From positions 1,550,001-1,614,000 of the forward strand of contig NZ_CP043488.1 of assembly GCF_008330945.1 (NCBI RefSeq): DNA of 64,000 nucleotides, given 5' to 3'. The translations under genes and the position numbers were made by a program. The notes under the pieces were generated by a model. The model was given only the letters and a program-made list of their open reading frames with translations, searched no databases and was not told the DNA's origin. Source of the DNA: Labrys sp. KNU-23 (GTDB lineage: Bacteria > Pseudomonadota > Alphaproteobacteria > Rhizobiales > Labraceae). This document shows, piece after piece, positions 1 through 8,393 of the stretch. Position 1 is the first letter of the stretch; every line of letters starts with the position of its first letter.

Positions 1-378
1 CGCCGGCGTATCGATGATGCCGACCGGGATCGATTGCTGGTTGTAGCGCCGGATGGCGGAGACGATGGCCTGGCTGTCGATCGGATCGGAGATGATCGCC
101 GACGGGCGAGAAAGCAGCAGGCTCTGCCACTGCTCAAGCTGCCGGGTGTTGTCGAAGTTCGCGTTGGTCGCCTGGAACTCGCCAGAACTGTCCTTGACGG
201 CGCGCTTCACCGCTTCTTCCTGGATCACGAAGAAGTAGTAGTCGAGGCTCTTGTTCGAATAGGGGATCGACAGGCGGCTTTGCGCGGCGAATGCGCCCTG
301 CCCCGTCATCATCCCCAGCCCGATCGCCGCCCCGCCCGCAAGCACGCCACGCCGGCTAATTCCCCCTCGGATCTCCAT
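1..378 (-). CDS. Periplasmic sugar-binding protein of an ABC transporter (partial)
   Basis: N-terminal 126 residues of a secreted binding protein; the rest lies beyond the left edge. The start has ISRRGVLAGGAAIG followed by an alanine-rich stretch ending AFAA, a twin-arginine-like signal peptide (SRRGVLAG). The mature part begins LSIPYSNKSLDYYFF and contains SRPSAIISDPIDSQAI, the usual first lobe of the type I periplasmic sugar-binding fold (RbsB/peripla_BP_4). A GGGAGAG ribosome site precedes the ATG. Downstream ABC permease and ATPase genes would be expected off the edge. It has its own promoter region carrying operator copy 1 (408-426), so it is probably co-controlled with the aldehyde dehydrogenase operon. 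The substrate cannot be read from the sequence; a pentose, pentitol or sugar acid fits the neighbours. Confidence 0.85.
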   Translation of the reverse strand, partial: MEIRGGISRRGVLAGGAAIGLGMMTGQGAFAAQSRLSIPYSNKSLDYYFFVIQEEAVKRAVKDSSGEFQATNANFDNTRQLEQWQSLLLSRPSAIISDPIDSQAIVSAIRRYNQQSIPVGIIDTPA

Positions 379-407
379 TTCGCTCTCCCTGATGCTGTTT
401 TTAGGCG

Positions 408-426
408 TATGTAGTATTACTAGATA
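408..426. promoter_or_regulatory. Operator copy 1 of a shared palindrome (TATnTAGTAnTACTAnATA)
   Basis: Sequence TATGTAGTATTACTAGATA is an odd-length palindrome with one mismatched pair, 30 bases upstream of the binding-protein start. Related copies lie at 5962-5980 and 6149-6167. The core TAGTAnTACTA fits TnGTnnnACnA, the published half-site pattern for FadR-subfamily GntR regulators. The rest of the 379-607 gap is AT-rich and shows no gene. Confidence 0.7.
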
Positions 427-607
427 TTGAGTTCAACTGTCAACTAGTCGCGCGGCGTGCCGTGATGGCTGCCGCGCAACTTGCGCTGTGCAATTTTGAG
501 GTTTTTTTATTTTCCTATTTTATTACAATAGGATGAAAATATTTTTGGCTTCTCTTCGGAAAAGAGAGGATAACACCGATCCTTTCTCTTCGCGGAGTTT
601 TACTAGA

Positions 608-1315
608 TCACCGCATCTTCACGTAGGATGTTCCATCGAAACATCCCACGACCATTCCCACTGCCTCGCGGGTGAAAAGACCGTTCTCGACCACGCCGGG
701 TATGCGGTTCAACTCGAGCTCCAATGGTGCGGGATCGGCTATGATCGGACCGCAACGGCAATCGAGAATGAAGTTGCCGCTGTCCGTCACGACGGGCTGC
801 CCGTCCCGTACGCGACGCTCAATCTTGACGTCTTTAATCCCGTGATCGGCAAGCAGGCGCGCCACCATGCGCTCGGTTTGCTTCCAGGCAAATTGCACCA
901 CCTCCACCGGCAGAGGAAAGCCTCCGAGACAATCGACGATCTTCGTCTCGTCGCAGATGCAGATCATTTGCCTGGAGGCATGGGCGATAATTTTTTCCCA
1001 CAGCAGGCAGGCGCCGCCGCCTTTGATCATATTGAACTTGCGATCGATTTCGTCCGGCCCATCGACGGTCAGATCGAGTTCGCCGATGTCGTTGGGATCG
1101 GTGATCTCGATGCCCACCTCACGCGCGACGTCGATCGTCGAACGAGACGTCGTGGTGCAGGTCAGTTTCATTCCCGCGGCAACATGCCTGCCAAGCTCGC
1201 GCACGAAGAAATGCGATGTCGTGCCCGATCCCAGACCCAGCTTCATGCCGTCGCGCACGAATTCCTGGATCACGCGTCGGCCTGCGACCTTCTTGGCTTC
1301 GTCCTGCGCGCTCAT
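608..1315 (-). CDS. rpiA: Ribose-5-phosphate isomerase A
   Basis: Interconverts ribose 5-phosphate and ribulose 5-phosphate in the cytosolic pentose phosphate pathway. The 235-residue length is close to the family norm of about 220. Visible motifs are GLGSGTT at residues 27-33, DGPDEID at 85-91 and KGGGACLLWEK at 98-108; E107 matches the catalytic glutamate and K98 the substrate-binding lysine. The gene is last in a minus-strand operon after the RpiR regulator (44-base gap). With a xylulokinase in the same operon it would join a pentulose phosphate to central metabolism. A dedicated catabolic copy acting on a related sugar phosphate is possible; the sequence does not decide. Confidence 0.9.
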   Translation of the reverse strand: MSAQDEAKKVAGRRVIQEFVRDGMKLGLGSGTTSHFFVRELGRHVAAGMKLTCTTTSRSTIDVAREVGIEITDPNDIGELDLTVDGPDEIDRKFNMIKGGGACLLWEKIIAHASRQMICICDETKIVDCLGGFPLPVEVVQFAWKQTERMVARLLADHGIKDVKIERRVRDGQPVVTDSGNFILDCRCGPIIADPAPLELELNRIPGVVENGLFTREAVGMVVGCFDGTSYVKMR

Positions 1316-1359
1316 TCTTCCTCCTCTGGCGCAAGGCTCCGCCGCGCCTCTTCAAGGTT

Positions 1360-2199
1360 TCAAATCTTGTCTGTCAGCCAATTGTCGAGCGCCGGCAGCT
1401 GGTCGGGAAACTGGCTGCCGCTCGAAATGGCAATGGCGGTCACCAGCATGTTGGTCACCAGATGATGATTGAGGCGTGATGCCAATGGCGTCATCAGCTC
1501 TGTCCGGTCGTAGGGCAGGACGGCGACCATGGCATCCGTGACCCGCGCCAGCGGGCTCTCGCCGGCGGCGATCGAGACCACACGTGCACCGCGTGCCCGA
1601 GCGGCGATGGCGACCTCGACCATCTGTTTGGTATGTCCCGATTGGGAGAAGATCAGAGCGACTTCGCCGGGCTTGGCCCGTTCGGCATGCATCCATTGGC
1701 GTTGCCTGCCCAGGAGGGCCTGGCACCGCAGCCCGAGACGTTGGAACTTGTGCTCGGCGTCGAGTGCATTCACCTCGGAAATTCCGGCTGCATAGATCCC
1801 GATCCAGCTTGCTGCCTGAAGCACACGTCCCGCTTCGGCCACCTGCTCGGGCACCAGATCCTCGGCCAACCTTTGGATCGCATTCAGAGAGTTGCGGCAG
1901 GTCTTGCGCACGATATTGTCGATGCTGTCATCGGGAATGATCTGTTCGTAGGCGAAAGGCGCCGAGGGCACGAGGCTTTGCGCCAAATGCAGCTTGAACT
2001 CCTGATAGCCATCGAATCCGAAGCGGCGGCAAAATCGCATGATCGTGGGGTCGCTCACCGAGCAGGTCTCGGACAAGCGCGCCATGCTCATGTGCAGCAC
2101 CTCCGAGGGTGAGGCGCTGACGAAGGCGGCGACCCGCCGCTCAGCCGGATGCATCTCCTCGCGTTCTTGTAGGATACGTTGCAGCAGGCTGACGGTCAT
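1360..2199 (-). CDS. RpiR/MurR-family transcriptional regulator
   Basis: 279 residues with the standard two-domain layout. An N-terminal HTH_6 domain covers about residues 1-77 (LHMSMARLSETCSVSDPTIM, then RFCRRFGFDGYQEFK). A SIS phosphosugar-binding domain covers about 125-260 (GIYAAGISEVNALD, then ALIFSQSGHTKQMVEVA, the sugar-phosphate loop). The start is supported by AGGAGAG upstream. It lies inside the sugar operon between the phosphatase and rpiA, so its ligand is probably a phosphosugar intermediate of this pathway. Whether it binds the TAGTAnTACTA palindromes is doubtful, because those look like GntR sites. Confidence 0.88.
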   Translation of the reverse strand: MTVSLLQRILQEREEMHPAERRVAAFVSASPSEVLHMSMARLSETCSVSDPTIMRFCRRFGFDGYQEFKLHLAQSLVPSAPFAYEQIIPDDSIDNIVRKTCRNSLNAIQRLAEDLVPEQVAEAGRVLQAASWIGIYAAGISEVNALDAEHKFQRLGLRCQALLGRQRQWMHAERAKPGEVALIFSQSGHTKQMVEVAIAARARGARVVSIAAGESPLARVTDAMVAVLPYDRTELMTPLASRLNHHLVTNMLVTAIAISSGSQFPDQLPALDNWLTDKI

Positions 2200-2217
2200 C
2201 TGGCACTCTCCTTGCCG

Positions 2218-2889
2218 CTATTCGGCGGCGGTGGGTCTTGGATCGTGCTGCAACAGATCGGCCAGGCGGGTCAACCGATGACCGACAGGAACGTCGACCG
2301 AGGCGCCAGCTCCCCACGGAACAACGTAGAATGGCACACCCGCCGCCTCAGCCGTCGCGCGATCGACATTCGTGTCGCCGACATAGGCCCAGCTACCGGG
2401 CTCGAGCGCCATCGCTTCGGCGACAGCCATGAGATGGCCCGGATCCGGCTTGGAGGCGGGTACCGCATCCGCGCCAACCGCCGCATCGAACAGGTCCGTC
2501 AGGCCAAGCTGCTCCAGGACCCTGCCGGTTACCGCATGGTTCTTATTGGTGCAGATGCCAAGCCGCACGCCCGCCTTGCGCAAGGCCGCCAGATCCTCGG
2601 GGACATGAGAGAAAAACTGTGTCCTGCCTGCGGGATCGTCGAGATAGGCCTGCAAATACCCTTCGAACGCCCGCTCGACCGCCTCCTCGTCATAGGCAAT
2701 GCCCTTGTCCTCAAGGATATCGAGGATCAGGCGCCTCGGTCCGTTGCCGATGAATTGCTCCACATAGCGCGGATCGAGTTCCGGCCAGCCATTGGCGGCA
2801 AAGCCCTTGCTGAGGGCCGCGGCTATGTCGGGCGCACTGTCGATCAAAGTGCCATCGAGATCGAAAATGAATGCGGTGTAAATCGGCAT
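2218..2889 (-). CDS. gph: HAD-family phosphatase, phosphoglycolate phosphatase type
   Basis: 223 residues, haloacid dehalogenase superfamily. Motif I is FDLDGTLIDSAPDI near residues 9-22 (nucleophile D10, general acid D12), motif II is ICTNKN near 113, and motif III/IV is KPDPGH followed by YVGDTNVDRATAEAAG. The cap-domain length and the DSAPDI sequence match phosphoglycolate phosphatases, which convert 2-phosphoglycolate to glycolate. Between xylB (17-base gap) and rpiR in a sugar operon it could act on another phosphorylated intermediate, or remove phosphoglycolate formed by an aldol cleavage. Family assignment is firm; substrate is inferred. Confidence 0.82.
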   Translation of the reverse strand: MPIYTAFIFDLDGTLIDSAPDIAAALSKGFAANGWPELDPRYVEQFIGNGPRRLILDILEDKGIAYDEEAVERAFEGYLQAYLDDPAGRTQFFSHVPEDLAALRKAGVRLGICTNKNHAVTGRVLEQLGLTDLFDAAVGADAVPASKPDPGHLMAVAEAMALEPGSWAYVGDTNVDRATAEAAGVPFYVVPWGAGASVDVPVGHRLTRLADLLQHDPRPTAAE

Positions 2890-2906
2890 GTCGCGAGTTC
2901 CTACGG

Positions 2907-4424
2907 CTACTGGTCAAAAATGGCTTCGCCGAGCGCACCGAAGGTTTCGCTCAATGCTGGATACAGGTTGCGATAGGCGCGGTGGGCGCGGGCATAGACC
3001 TGAGCAGTGCTCGGATCCGGCCTTTCCCGCGTCAGGTCGCGGCAACTGCGCGCCGCACTTGCCGCATCGGACCACACGCCAATCGCCAGGCCCGCGACAA
3101 GTGCTGCCCCGAAGGCCGCTCCCTCCGCTGCACCGTCGGTCGTCACCACATCGCACCCGAACATATCGGCCTGGATCTGACGCCAGAGCGGTGAGCGTGC
3201 TCCGCCTCCTGATGCCTTCACGATCCGTCCGTCGATGCCCATCGGCTTCATCAGCGCGTGCATATCGGCAAAAGCGTGGACAACCCCTTCCATCACAGCA
3301 CGTGCAAGATCGCCCCGACCATGCCGGGCCGTCAGCCCGACAAAGGCGCCTCTAGCGCCCGGATCGGGGTGCGGGCAGCGTTCTCCGTTGAGATAGGGCA
3401 GGAACAGCAGCCCGCGCCCGCCAGCGGGACTCTGTGCCGCCTCCGCCACAATCTGATCAAAGGGGGTCAGCGTACCGTCTCTCTCAGCACACAGTGTCTC
3501 GCGAAACCAGCCCATCGCCCCGCCCGCGTTCAGCGAAACGCCCATGCAGTGCCATTTATCAGGCGCAACATTGCAGAATACCTGCAACCTGCCGTCCGGG
3601 TTGTCCTGCGGCGAGTCGAGTGCCGCGGCAAGAATGCCGGCCGTCCCGATCGTCGACTGCAACTCGCCGGGGGCAATCACGCCTGATCCGATCGTCTGAA
3701 TGACGGCATCGCCCCCGCCACCGGCGACCGGTATGCCTTCGGGCAACCCGAACAGATCGGCACCGACGGCCGAGACCCGCCCGGTGATCACCTGCGATTC
3801 AAAGACCGGCGGCAGCAGGGCCGGATCGATCCCTGCCACTTCGATCAAGCCCTTGGCCCACTGGCGCCGCCGGACATCGAACAGCCCCGTGCCGGAGGCG
3901 TCCGAGACCTCGGACGCAACCTCCCCCGTCAGCCGCAGACGCAGATAATCCTTGGGATTGAGCATCACCTTCATGCGCGCGAACAGCTCGGGCTCGTGAT
4001 TGCGCATCCATAGGATCTTGCCCCCGGTATAGCCGACCAGCATCCGGTTGTTCGTAGCGGCCAATACCCCTTCGAGCCCCCCCGCCGCATCGGTGATCGC
4101 GGCGCATTCGGCGCCGTTGCGCTGATCATTCCAGAGGATCGCCGGTCGCAGCACCCGGTGGCTCTCGTCCAGCGGCGTGAGTCCGTGCATCTGGCCGGAA
4201 AGGCCGATGCACGAGATCTCGATCTCCGGCGCCTTGGCCAAAGCGCCTGCTACCGCTTTGCGTGCGCCCTCGATCCAGAGTTCTGGATCCTGTTCTGTCC
4301 ATCCCGGATGCGGTTGCGACAATGGATAGGTTGCGGTTTGCGCCGCGATGACCGCGCCGTCGGTCGCGATCAACAGCGCTTTGCATCCAGAAGTGCCGAT
4401 GTCGATTCCCAACAGCGCTTGCAT
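2907..4424 (-). CDS. xylB: Xylulokinase (FGGY carbohydrate kinase)
   Basis: 505 residues. The N-terminal ATPase fold has LGIDIGTSGCKALLI (residues 5-19). Further motifs are GLSGQMHGLTPLD (about 75-87), LWNDQRNGAECAAI, and the second-domain GGGGDAVIQTIGSGVI and ASGGGARSPLWRQIQAD typical of XylB. It phosphorylates D-xylulose, or a related ketose, with ATP. A 3-base gap separates it from the preceding aldehyde dehydrogenase and 17 bases from the phosphatase, so the genes are co-transcribed. FGGY kinases change substrate often; neighbouring rpiA supports a pentulose. No isomerase of the XylA type is visible in the window. Confidence 0.87.
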   Translation of the reverse strand: MQALLGIDIGTSGCKALLIATDGAVIAAQTATYPLSQPHPGWTEQDPELWIEGARKAVAGALAKAPEIEISCIGLSGQMHGLTPLDESHRVLRPAILWNDQRNGAECAAITDAAGGLEGVLAATNNRMLVGYTGGKILWMRNHEPELFARMKVMLNPKDYLRLRLTGEVASEVSDASGTGLFDVRRRQWAKGLIEVAGIDPALLPPVFESQVITGRVSAVGADLFGLPEGIPVAGGGGDAVIQTIGSGVIAPGELQSTIGTAGILAAALDSPQDNPDGRLQVFCNVAPDKWHCMGVSLNAGGAMGWFRETLCAERDGTLTPFDQIVAEAAQSPAGGRGLLFLPYLNGERCPHPDPGARGAFVGLTARHGRGDLARAVMEGVVHAFADMHALMKPMGIDGRIVKASGGGARSPLWRQIQADMFGCDVVTTDGAAEGAAFGAALVAGLAIGVWSDAASAARSCRDLTRERPDPSTAQVYARAHRAYRNLYPALSETFGALGEAIFDQ

Positions 4425-4427
4425 TGC

Positions 4428-5909
4428 TCAAGCCCCTACGCCGTGATGTAGCCGCACATGCTTGAAGTTGAAGTATTCAAGCAACCCCTCACGGCCATGC
4501 TCATAACCGACGCCACTCTGCTTACGCCCCCCATAGGGTGCGTTCATGATCCCGGCGTCGACATTGTTGATCGCCACATTGCCGTAATCCAGGCCCGCGG
4601 ACAGGGTCTGGATCTCGGTCAGGTCGCGTGCATAGACATAGGAGGCCAATCCGTAGGGCGTGTCATTGGCCAGCGCGATCGCCTCGGACAGCTCGTCATA
4701 GACGGCGACGCCGACCAGCGGGCCGAAGGTCTCCTCGGTCATCACCAGCATCTGGTGCGTGCAATCCGCCACCACGGACGGACGGAAGAAATGCCCCTTG
4801 GCATATTCGGCGCCCTCGGGCGCCTTGCCGCCCGCGACCAGCCGCGCGCCCCTGGCCAAGGCGTCGTCCAGATGCGCCCGCGTCTTGGCCAGCGGCTCGC
4901 CCGAGGCCATCGCCCCCAGATCGGCGTCGGGTCGATCAAGCCCGTTGTGGACGCTGAGCGCCTCGGCCGCCTGGCCCAGTCCCGTGAGGAAATCCTCGTA
5001 GACGGAGCGGTGGACATAGATCCTGTTGATCGCGATACAGATCTGGCCGCAGTTCCGGAAACTGCGGCGCGCCGCACCTTTGACCGCCGCAGCGATATCG
5101 GCGCTCGCCGTCACGACCATTGGGCAGTTGCCGCCGAGTTCCAGCGACAGGCGCTTCACCTGGGGACAGCTTTGCTGGATATGCAGGCCAACCGCACTCG
5201 ATCCGGTGAAGGCGATCTTGTCGACCTGAGGATGATCCACCAGCGCCTGTCCGACCTGCGACCCCTTGCCCGTCAGCACGTTGACCACCCCTGCCGGGAT
5301 TCCCGCCTCGACGCATTTGGCGGCAATGGCGAGCGCGGTGAACGGTGTGATTTCCGCCGGCTTGATGACGATCGTACAACCCGATGCAAGGCTCGCGCAG
5401 AGCTTCCAGCCCACGAGTTCGGCTGGATAGTTCCACGGTGTGATCGCTCCGACCACGCCGATAGGTTCGCGCACGACGAGGCTCTGGAAACCGGGCTGGT
5501 CGTTTGGAACAATCTCGCCATGCACCCGGGTGGCTTCCTCGGCATAGAAATGACAGGCCTCGGCGAGTTTCAGGATCTCGCCTTTTGCCTCGTTCACAGG
5601 CTTGCCCTGCTCGGCTGTCATGATCCTTGCCATCGCCAGCGCATCGGCTGCGATCGCGTCTCCCAACCTGTGGAGGGCAGCCGCACGCGCCTTGGGCAGT
5701 TGCGCCGCCCAGGGACGGAAGGCACGGCGTGCAGCCAGAACAGCTTCCTCGATCTCAGCTTGGGTCGCCGCAGCGATTTGGCCGATAATCTCGCCTGTCG
5801 CCGGATTCTCGACGGGAAGGCGCCCGCCTGCGCCTTTTCGGAATGCACCGCCAATGAAGAGCATGCCATCCATCTGGGAAATCAGGTCATAGGGGGTCTG
5901 TTTTGTCAT
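4428..5909 (-). CDS. NAD(P)-dependent aldehyde dehydrogenase, first gene of the sugar operon
   Basis: 493 residues, complete ALDH fold. Visible are GAITPWNYPAELVGWKLC (cofactor loop), VIKPAE (cofactor lysine), FTGSSAVG, the general base glutamate in LELGGNCP and the catalytic cysteine in NCGQICIAINRIYVH, then EETFGPL near the C terminus. The sequence resembles succinate-semialdehyde and alpha-ketoglutarate-semialdehyde dehydrogenases. That suits the divergent FAH-family dehydratase at 6185, whose relatives produce alpha-ketoglutarate semialdehyde. Lactaldehyde or glycolaldehyde are alternatives. The promoter region carries operator copy 2, 53 bases upstream of the start. Confidence 0.85.
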   Translation of the reverse strand: MTKQTPYDLISQMDGMLFIGGAFRKGAGGRLPVENPATGEIIGQIAAATQAEIEEAVLAARRAFRPWAAQLPKARAAALHRLGDAIAADALAMARIMTAEQGKPVNEAKGEILKLAEACHFYAEEATRVHGEIVPNDQPGFQSLVVREPIGVVGAITPWNYPAELVGWKLCASLASGCTIVIKPAEITPFTALAIAAKCVEAGIPAGVVNVLTGKGSQVGQALVDHPQVDKIAFTGSSAVGLHIQQSCPQVKRLSLELGGNCPMVVTASADIAAAVKGAARRSFRNCGQICIAINRIYVHRSVYEDFLTGLGQAAEALSVHNGLDRPDADLGAMASGEPLAKTRAHLDDALARGARLVAGGKAPEGAEYAKGHFFRPSVVADCTHQMLVMTEETFGPLVGVAVYDELSEAIALANDTPYGLASYVYARDLTEIQTLSAGLDYGNVAINNVDAGIMNAPYGGRKQSGVGYEHGREGLLEYFNFKHVRLHHGVGA

Positions 5910-5961
5910 GACGTGCCTCCGCCACCTCCCACTTTGAGCTATCGCTGCTCGTACTTAGAGA

Positions 5962-5980
5962 GATATAGCATCACTACATA
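5962..5980. promoter_or_regulatory. Operator copy 2 (ALDH operon)
   Basis: On the minus strand the sequence is TATGTAGTGATGCTATATC, matching TATnTAGTAnTACTAnATA at all but a few positions (TAGT and CTA core kept). It lies 53 bases upstream of the ALDH start codon. Confidence 0.65.
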
Positions 5981-6148
5981 TTGGCAAGAGAAATCTTAGA
6001 GGATCAACGACCCAAATACCGAGGCGCAGAGATCTTTGATTTTCATAATTCATTGATTTTGCTTGATTAAATTGAATAATTTGCCAAATTCCGGGATGGA
6101 AAAGCCCTGACTCTCCCTCTTAAATCACTTGACCAAGGTCCTTCATTG

Positions 6149-6167
6149 TATGTAGTTTTGCTAGATA
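6149..6167. promoter_or_regulatory. Operator copy 3 (FAH operon)
   Basis: Sequence TATGTAGTTTTGCTAGATA, two mismatches from the palindrome consensus, ending 17 bases before the FAH start codon. A repressor bound here would cover the ribosome and promoter region. Confidence 0.65.
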
Positions 6168-6184
6168 CAATGAGGAAACGCTCA

Positions 6185-7327
6185 ATGCTGCCCACTTCGC
6201 CCAGAGCCGGGAAACTTGTCGGCCGCGTATGGCGGCCAGACAGGGGCCCTTCGATCGTAATACTACGCGACGGCACCCTCATCGATGTGACCGATACCGT
6301 GGTCTCCATGGCCGACTTTCTCGATGCCGATCCTGCCGGAAGCTTCGATGCACTCAGCGGCGAGCCGATCGGCGCACCGGAGGACCTTGTCCTCGATCCA
6401 GCGCAGATGGGCTACCACTCAAACCGCCCTTGCCTGCTCGCACCTGCCGACTTCCAAGCCCTGAAAGCCTGCGGCGTGACTTTCGCGCAAAGCATGGTCG
6501 AGCGCGTGATCGACGAGCGTACGTCGGGTGATCCGGGACGCGCGGACGCATTGCGTCAGCGGATAGGGGACGCAATTGGCGGGAGCCTGTCGAACGTCCA
6601 GGCGGGTTCGCAGAAGGCCGCGGAGGTCAAAGCCGCGCTGATCGCCGAGGGGCTGTGGTCGCAATATCTTGAGGTGGGCATAGGCCCGGATGCCGAGGTC
6701 TTCACCAAGTCACAGCCAATGTCGGCCGTCGGCCATGGCGCTCAAGTCGGGGTAAATCGAATCTCGGTCTGGAACAACCCCGAACCCGAAATCGTGCTGG
6801 CGGTCGATAGCAAAGGCAATATCCGCGGCGCGACTCTAGGCAATGATGTGAATCTACGCGACGTCGAGGGGCGATCGGCGCTGCTTCTCGGCAAGGCCAA
6901 GGACAACAACGCTTCTTGCGCCATTGGTCCGTTCATTCGGCTGTTCGACGATAGCTTCACACTTGCCGATATCGAGACTGCGACCCTGACGATGTCGGTC
7001 GCAGGAGCCGATGGATTCCGCATGTCGTCACATTCGAACATGACGGAGATCAGCCGCACGCCCGCCAGTTTGGTTTCGCAGACATTGAACAAGTCCCACC
7101 AATATCCGGACGGCTTCATGTTGTTTCTGGGGACCATGTTTGCGCCGACACAGGATCGCGCAGAGAAGGGCTCGGGTTTCACCCATGTGAAGGGCGATGT
7201 CGTGGAGATCTCGACGCCGCTTCTGGGCACATTGCAAAACACTGTCGTCTACTCCGACGAGGCTGCACCATGGACCTTCGGCGTCCGCTCGCTCATGCGC
7301 AATCTCGCAGGGCGGGGGCTGCTTTGA
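6185..7327 (+). CDS. Fumarylacetoacetate hydrolase-family protein, 2-keto-3-deoxypentonate dehydratase-like
   Basis: The ATG at 6185 is chosen because GAGGAAA lies 7 bases before it; an in-frame upstream start at 6146 would overlap operator copy 3. The product is 380 residues with the FAH catalytic fold in the C-terminal two-thirds: VGVNRISVWNNPEPEIVL (metal-binding glutamates in NPEPE), GATLGNDVNLRDVEG, and a C terminus HQYPDGFMLFLGTMFAP, then PWTFGVRSLMRNLA. This long form and C terminus recall Caulobacter XylX-type dehydratases, which turn 2-keto-3-deoxy-D-xylonate into alpha-ketoglutarate semialdehyde. The divergent ALDH would then oxidise the semialdehyde. Family assignment is secure; the reaction is inferred from resemblance and context. 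Confidence 0.8.
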   Translation: MLPTSPRAGKLVGRVWRPDRGPSIVILRDGTLIDVTDTVVSMADFLDADPAGSFDALSGEPIGAPEDLVLDPAQMGYHSNRPCLLAPADFQALKACGVTFAQSMVERVIDERTSGDPGRADALRQRIGDAIGGSLSNVQAGSQKAAEVKAALIAEGLWSQYLEVGIGPDAEVFTKSQPMSAVGHGAQVGVNRISVWNNPEPEIVLAVDSKGNIRGATLGNDVNLRDVEGRSALLLGKAKDNNASCAIGPFIRLFDDSFTLADIETATLTMSVAGADGFRMSSHSNMTEISRTPASLVSQTLNKSHQYPDGFMLFLGTMFAPTQDRAEKGSGFTHVKGDVVEISTPLLGTLQNTVVYSDEAAPWTFGVRSLMRNLAGRGLL

Positions 7328-7402
7328 GCCGCGTTGCCCTGCTGCCTCGCATGCTGACGGCGGTGAACCGTCACCCTGTTCGCCAATCTGATGGAGGAAC
7401 GA

Positions 7403-8164
7403 ATGGACTATGGGGCAATGTATGATCTGACAGGCAAGCTCGCTTTGGTCACCGGTGCGGGACAAGGGATCGGAGCCGCTATCGCCGAGGCGCTCGCGAC
7501 GACCGGAGCCGAAGTGATCTGCACCGACATCAAGCGCGAGCGGGCACAAGCTACCGCACTTGATTTGAGCTCCAGAGGCCACAAAGCACGGGCGGAGGTT
7601 CTGGATGTCACCGACAGCGCGTCGATCGACGCATTGGCGATCGCCTTGCCGTCCCTTGACATATTGGTCTGCAACGCGGGGATCGTCACCAACACGCCCG
7701 CCGAGGACATGACCGACGCGGAATGGGACCAGGTCATTGCCGTCAACCTGACAGGCGTGTTTCGCACCTGCCGCGGGTTCGGCCGGCGGATGCTGGAAGC
7801 TGGGGCAGGCTCGATCATCAATATCAGTTCGATGTCCGGCCAGATCGTCAACATCCCGCAGCCGCAATGTCACTACAATGCCTCAAAGGCAGGCGTGCAC
7901 CACCTGACAAAATCATTGGCGGTCGAATGGGCCGAGCGCGGCGTGCGGGTGAATGCGGTCGCACCCACCTATATCGAGACACCGCTCCTGCATGGTCTCG
8001 AAAGCCAACCAGGCTTGTTGTCGCGCTGGCTGGACATGACTCCCGCCGGCCGGATGGGGCAACCGCATGAAATCGCCTCCGTCGTTCAATTCCTGGCTTC
8101 GGATGCATCGAGCTTGTTGACGGGCTCAATCATCAACGCCGATGGAGGCTATACATGCATTTGA
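7403..8164 (+). CDS. Short-chain dehydrogenase/reductase, polyol or sugar dehydrogenase type
   Basis: Start ATG at 7403, because GGAGG lies just upstream and inside the longer reading. 253 residues. The Rossmann motif VTGAGQGIGAAIA lies near residue 14, then LVCNAGIV (NAG), IINISSMSGQ (catalytic Ser) and YNASKAGVHHLTKSLAVEW (catalytic Tyr and Lys). The C terminus is LLTGSIINADGGYTCI. The sequence resembles galactitol, threitol and sorbose-type polyol dehydrogenases. It follows the FAH gene by 75 bases in the same operon, so it probably performs an oxidation step before the dehydratase. The exact substrate is unknown. Confidence 0.85.
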   Translation: MDYGAMYDLTGKLALVTGAGQGIGAAIAEALATTGAEVICTDIKRERAQATALDLSSRGHKARAEVLDVTDSASIDALAIALPSLDILVCNAGIVTNTPAEDMTDAEWDQVIAVNLTGVFRTCRGFGRRMLEAGAGSIINISSMSGQIVNIPQPQCHYNASKAGVHHLTKSLAVEWAERGVRVNAVAPTYIETPLLHGLESQPGLLSRWLDMTPAGRMGQPHEIASVVQFLASDASSLLTGSIINADGGYTCI

Positions 8165-8393
8165 TGCATCGCCGACTAGGCTCTGGTTCGAAAGGGCCGT
8201 CTTAAAGCCAGTCGACGACCTTGCCTCGTCTAGCGCCTTACAAGCATCGTCGATCCGGGAAAGGAATCGAAGGTGGCCCCTGAAAGCGTGTCCGTGACAA
8301 AAGCAAGGACGGAACCTGTCTCCGTCAAGAATGCCAAACGCGTGCGCAACGCAGCGAAAACTCCTGATTGTCTCTTTCCTCAGCGATACAGCC

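Larger units (their letters stand above)
5910..6184. promoter_or_regulatory. Divergent promoter region between the ALDH and FAH operons
   Basis: A 275-base AT-rich stretch in otherwise GC-rich DNA, with no plausible gene. It separates two diverging operons and holds operator copies 2 and 3, one close to each start. Sharing one regulator is the simplest reading. Confidence 0.7.

Noticed and set aside
549-569. Hairpin TCTCTT-CGGAA-AAGAGA after rpiA as a terminator
   Set aside because: On the rpiA strand the stem is followed by A residues, not U, and the stem is short and AT-rich.
596-609. Fourth copy of the TAGTAnTACTA operator next to the rpiA stop
   Set aside because: Only the right half (TACTAGATC) matches and it is not in a promoter position.
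1360-2199. RpiR as the binder of the TAGTAnTACTA sites
   Set aside because: Not excluded, but the motif fits FadR-type GntR half-sites and none lies directly before the rpiR gene, so it was not assigned.
4458-5999. Plus-strand open frame opposite the aldehyde dehydrogenase
   Set aside because: Shadow frame: the minus strand holds a complete ALDH with all active-site motifs and ribosome site.
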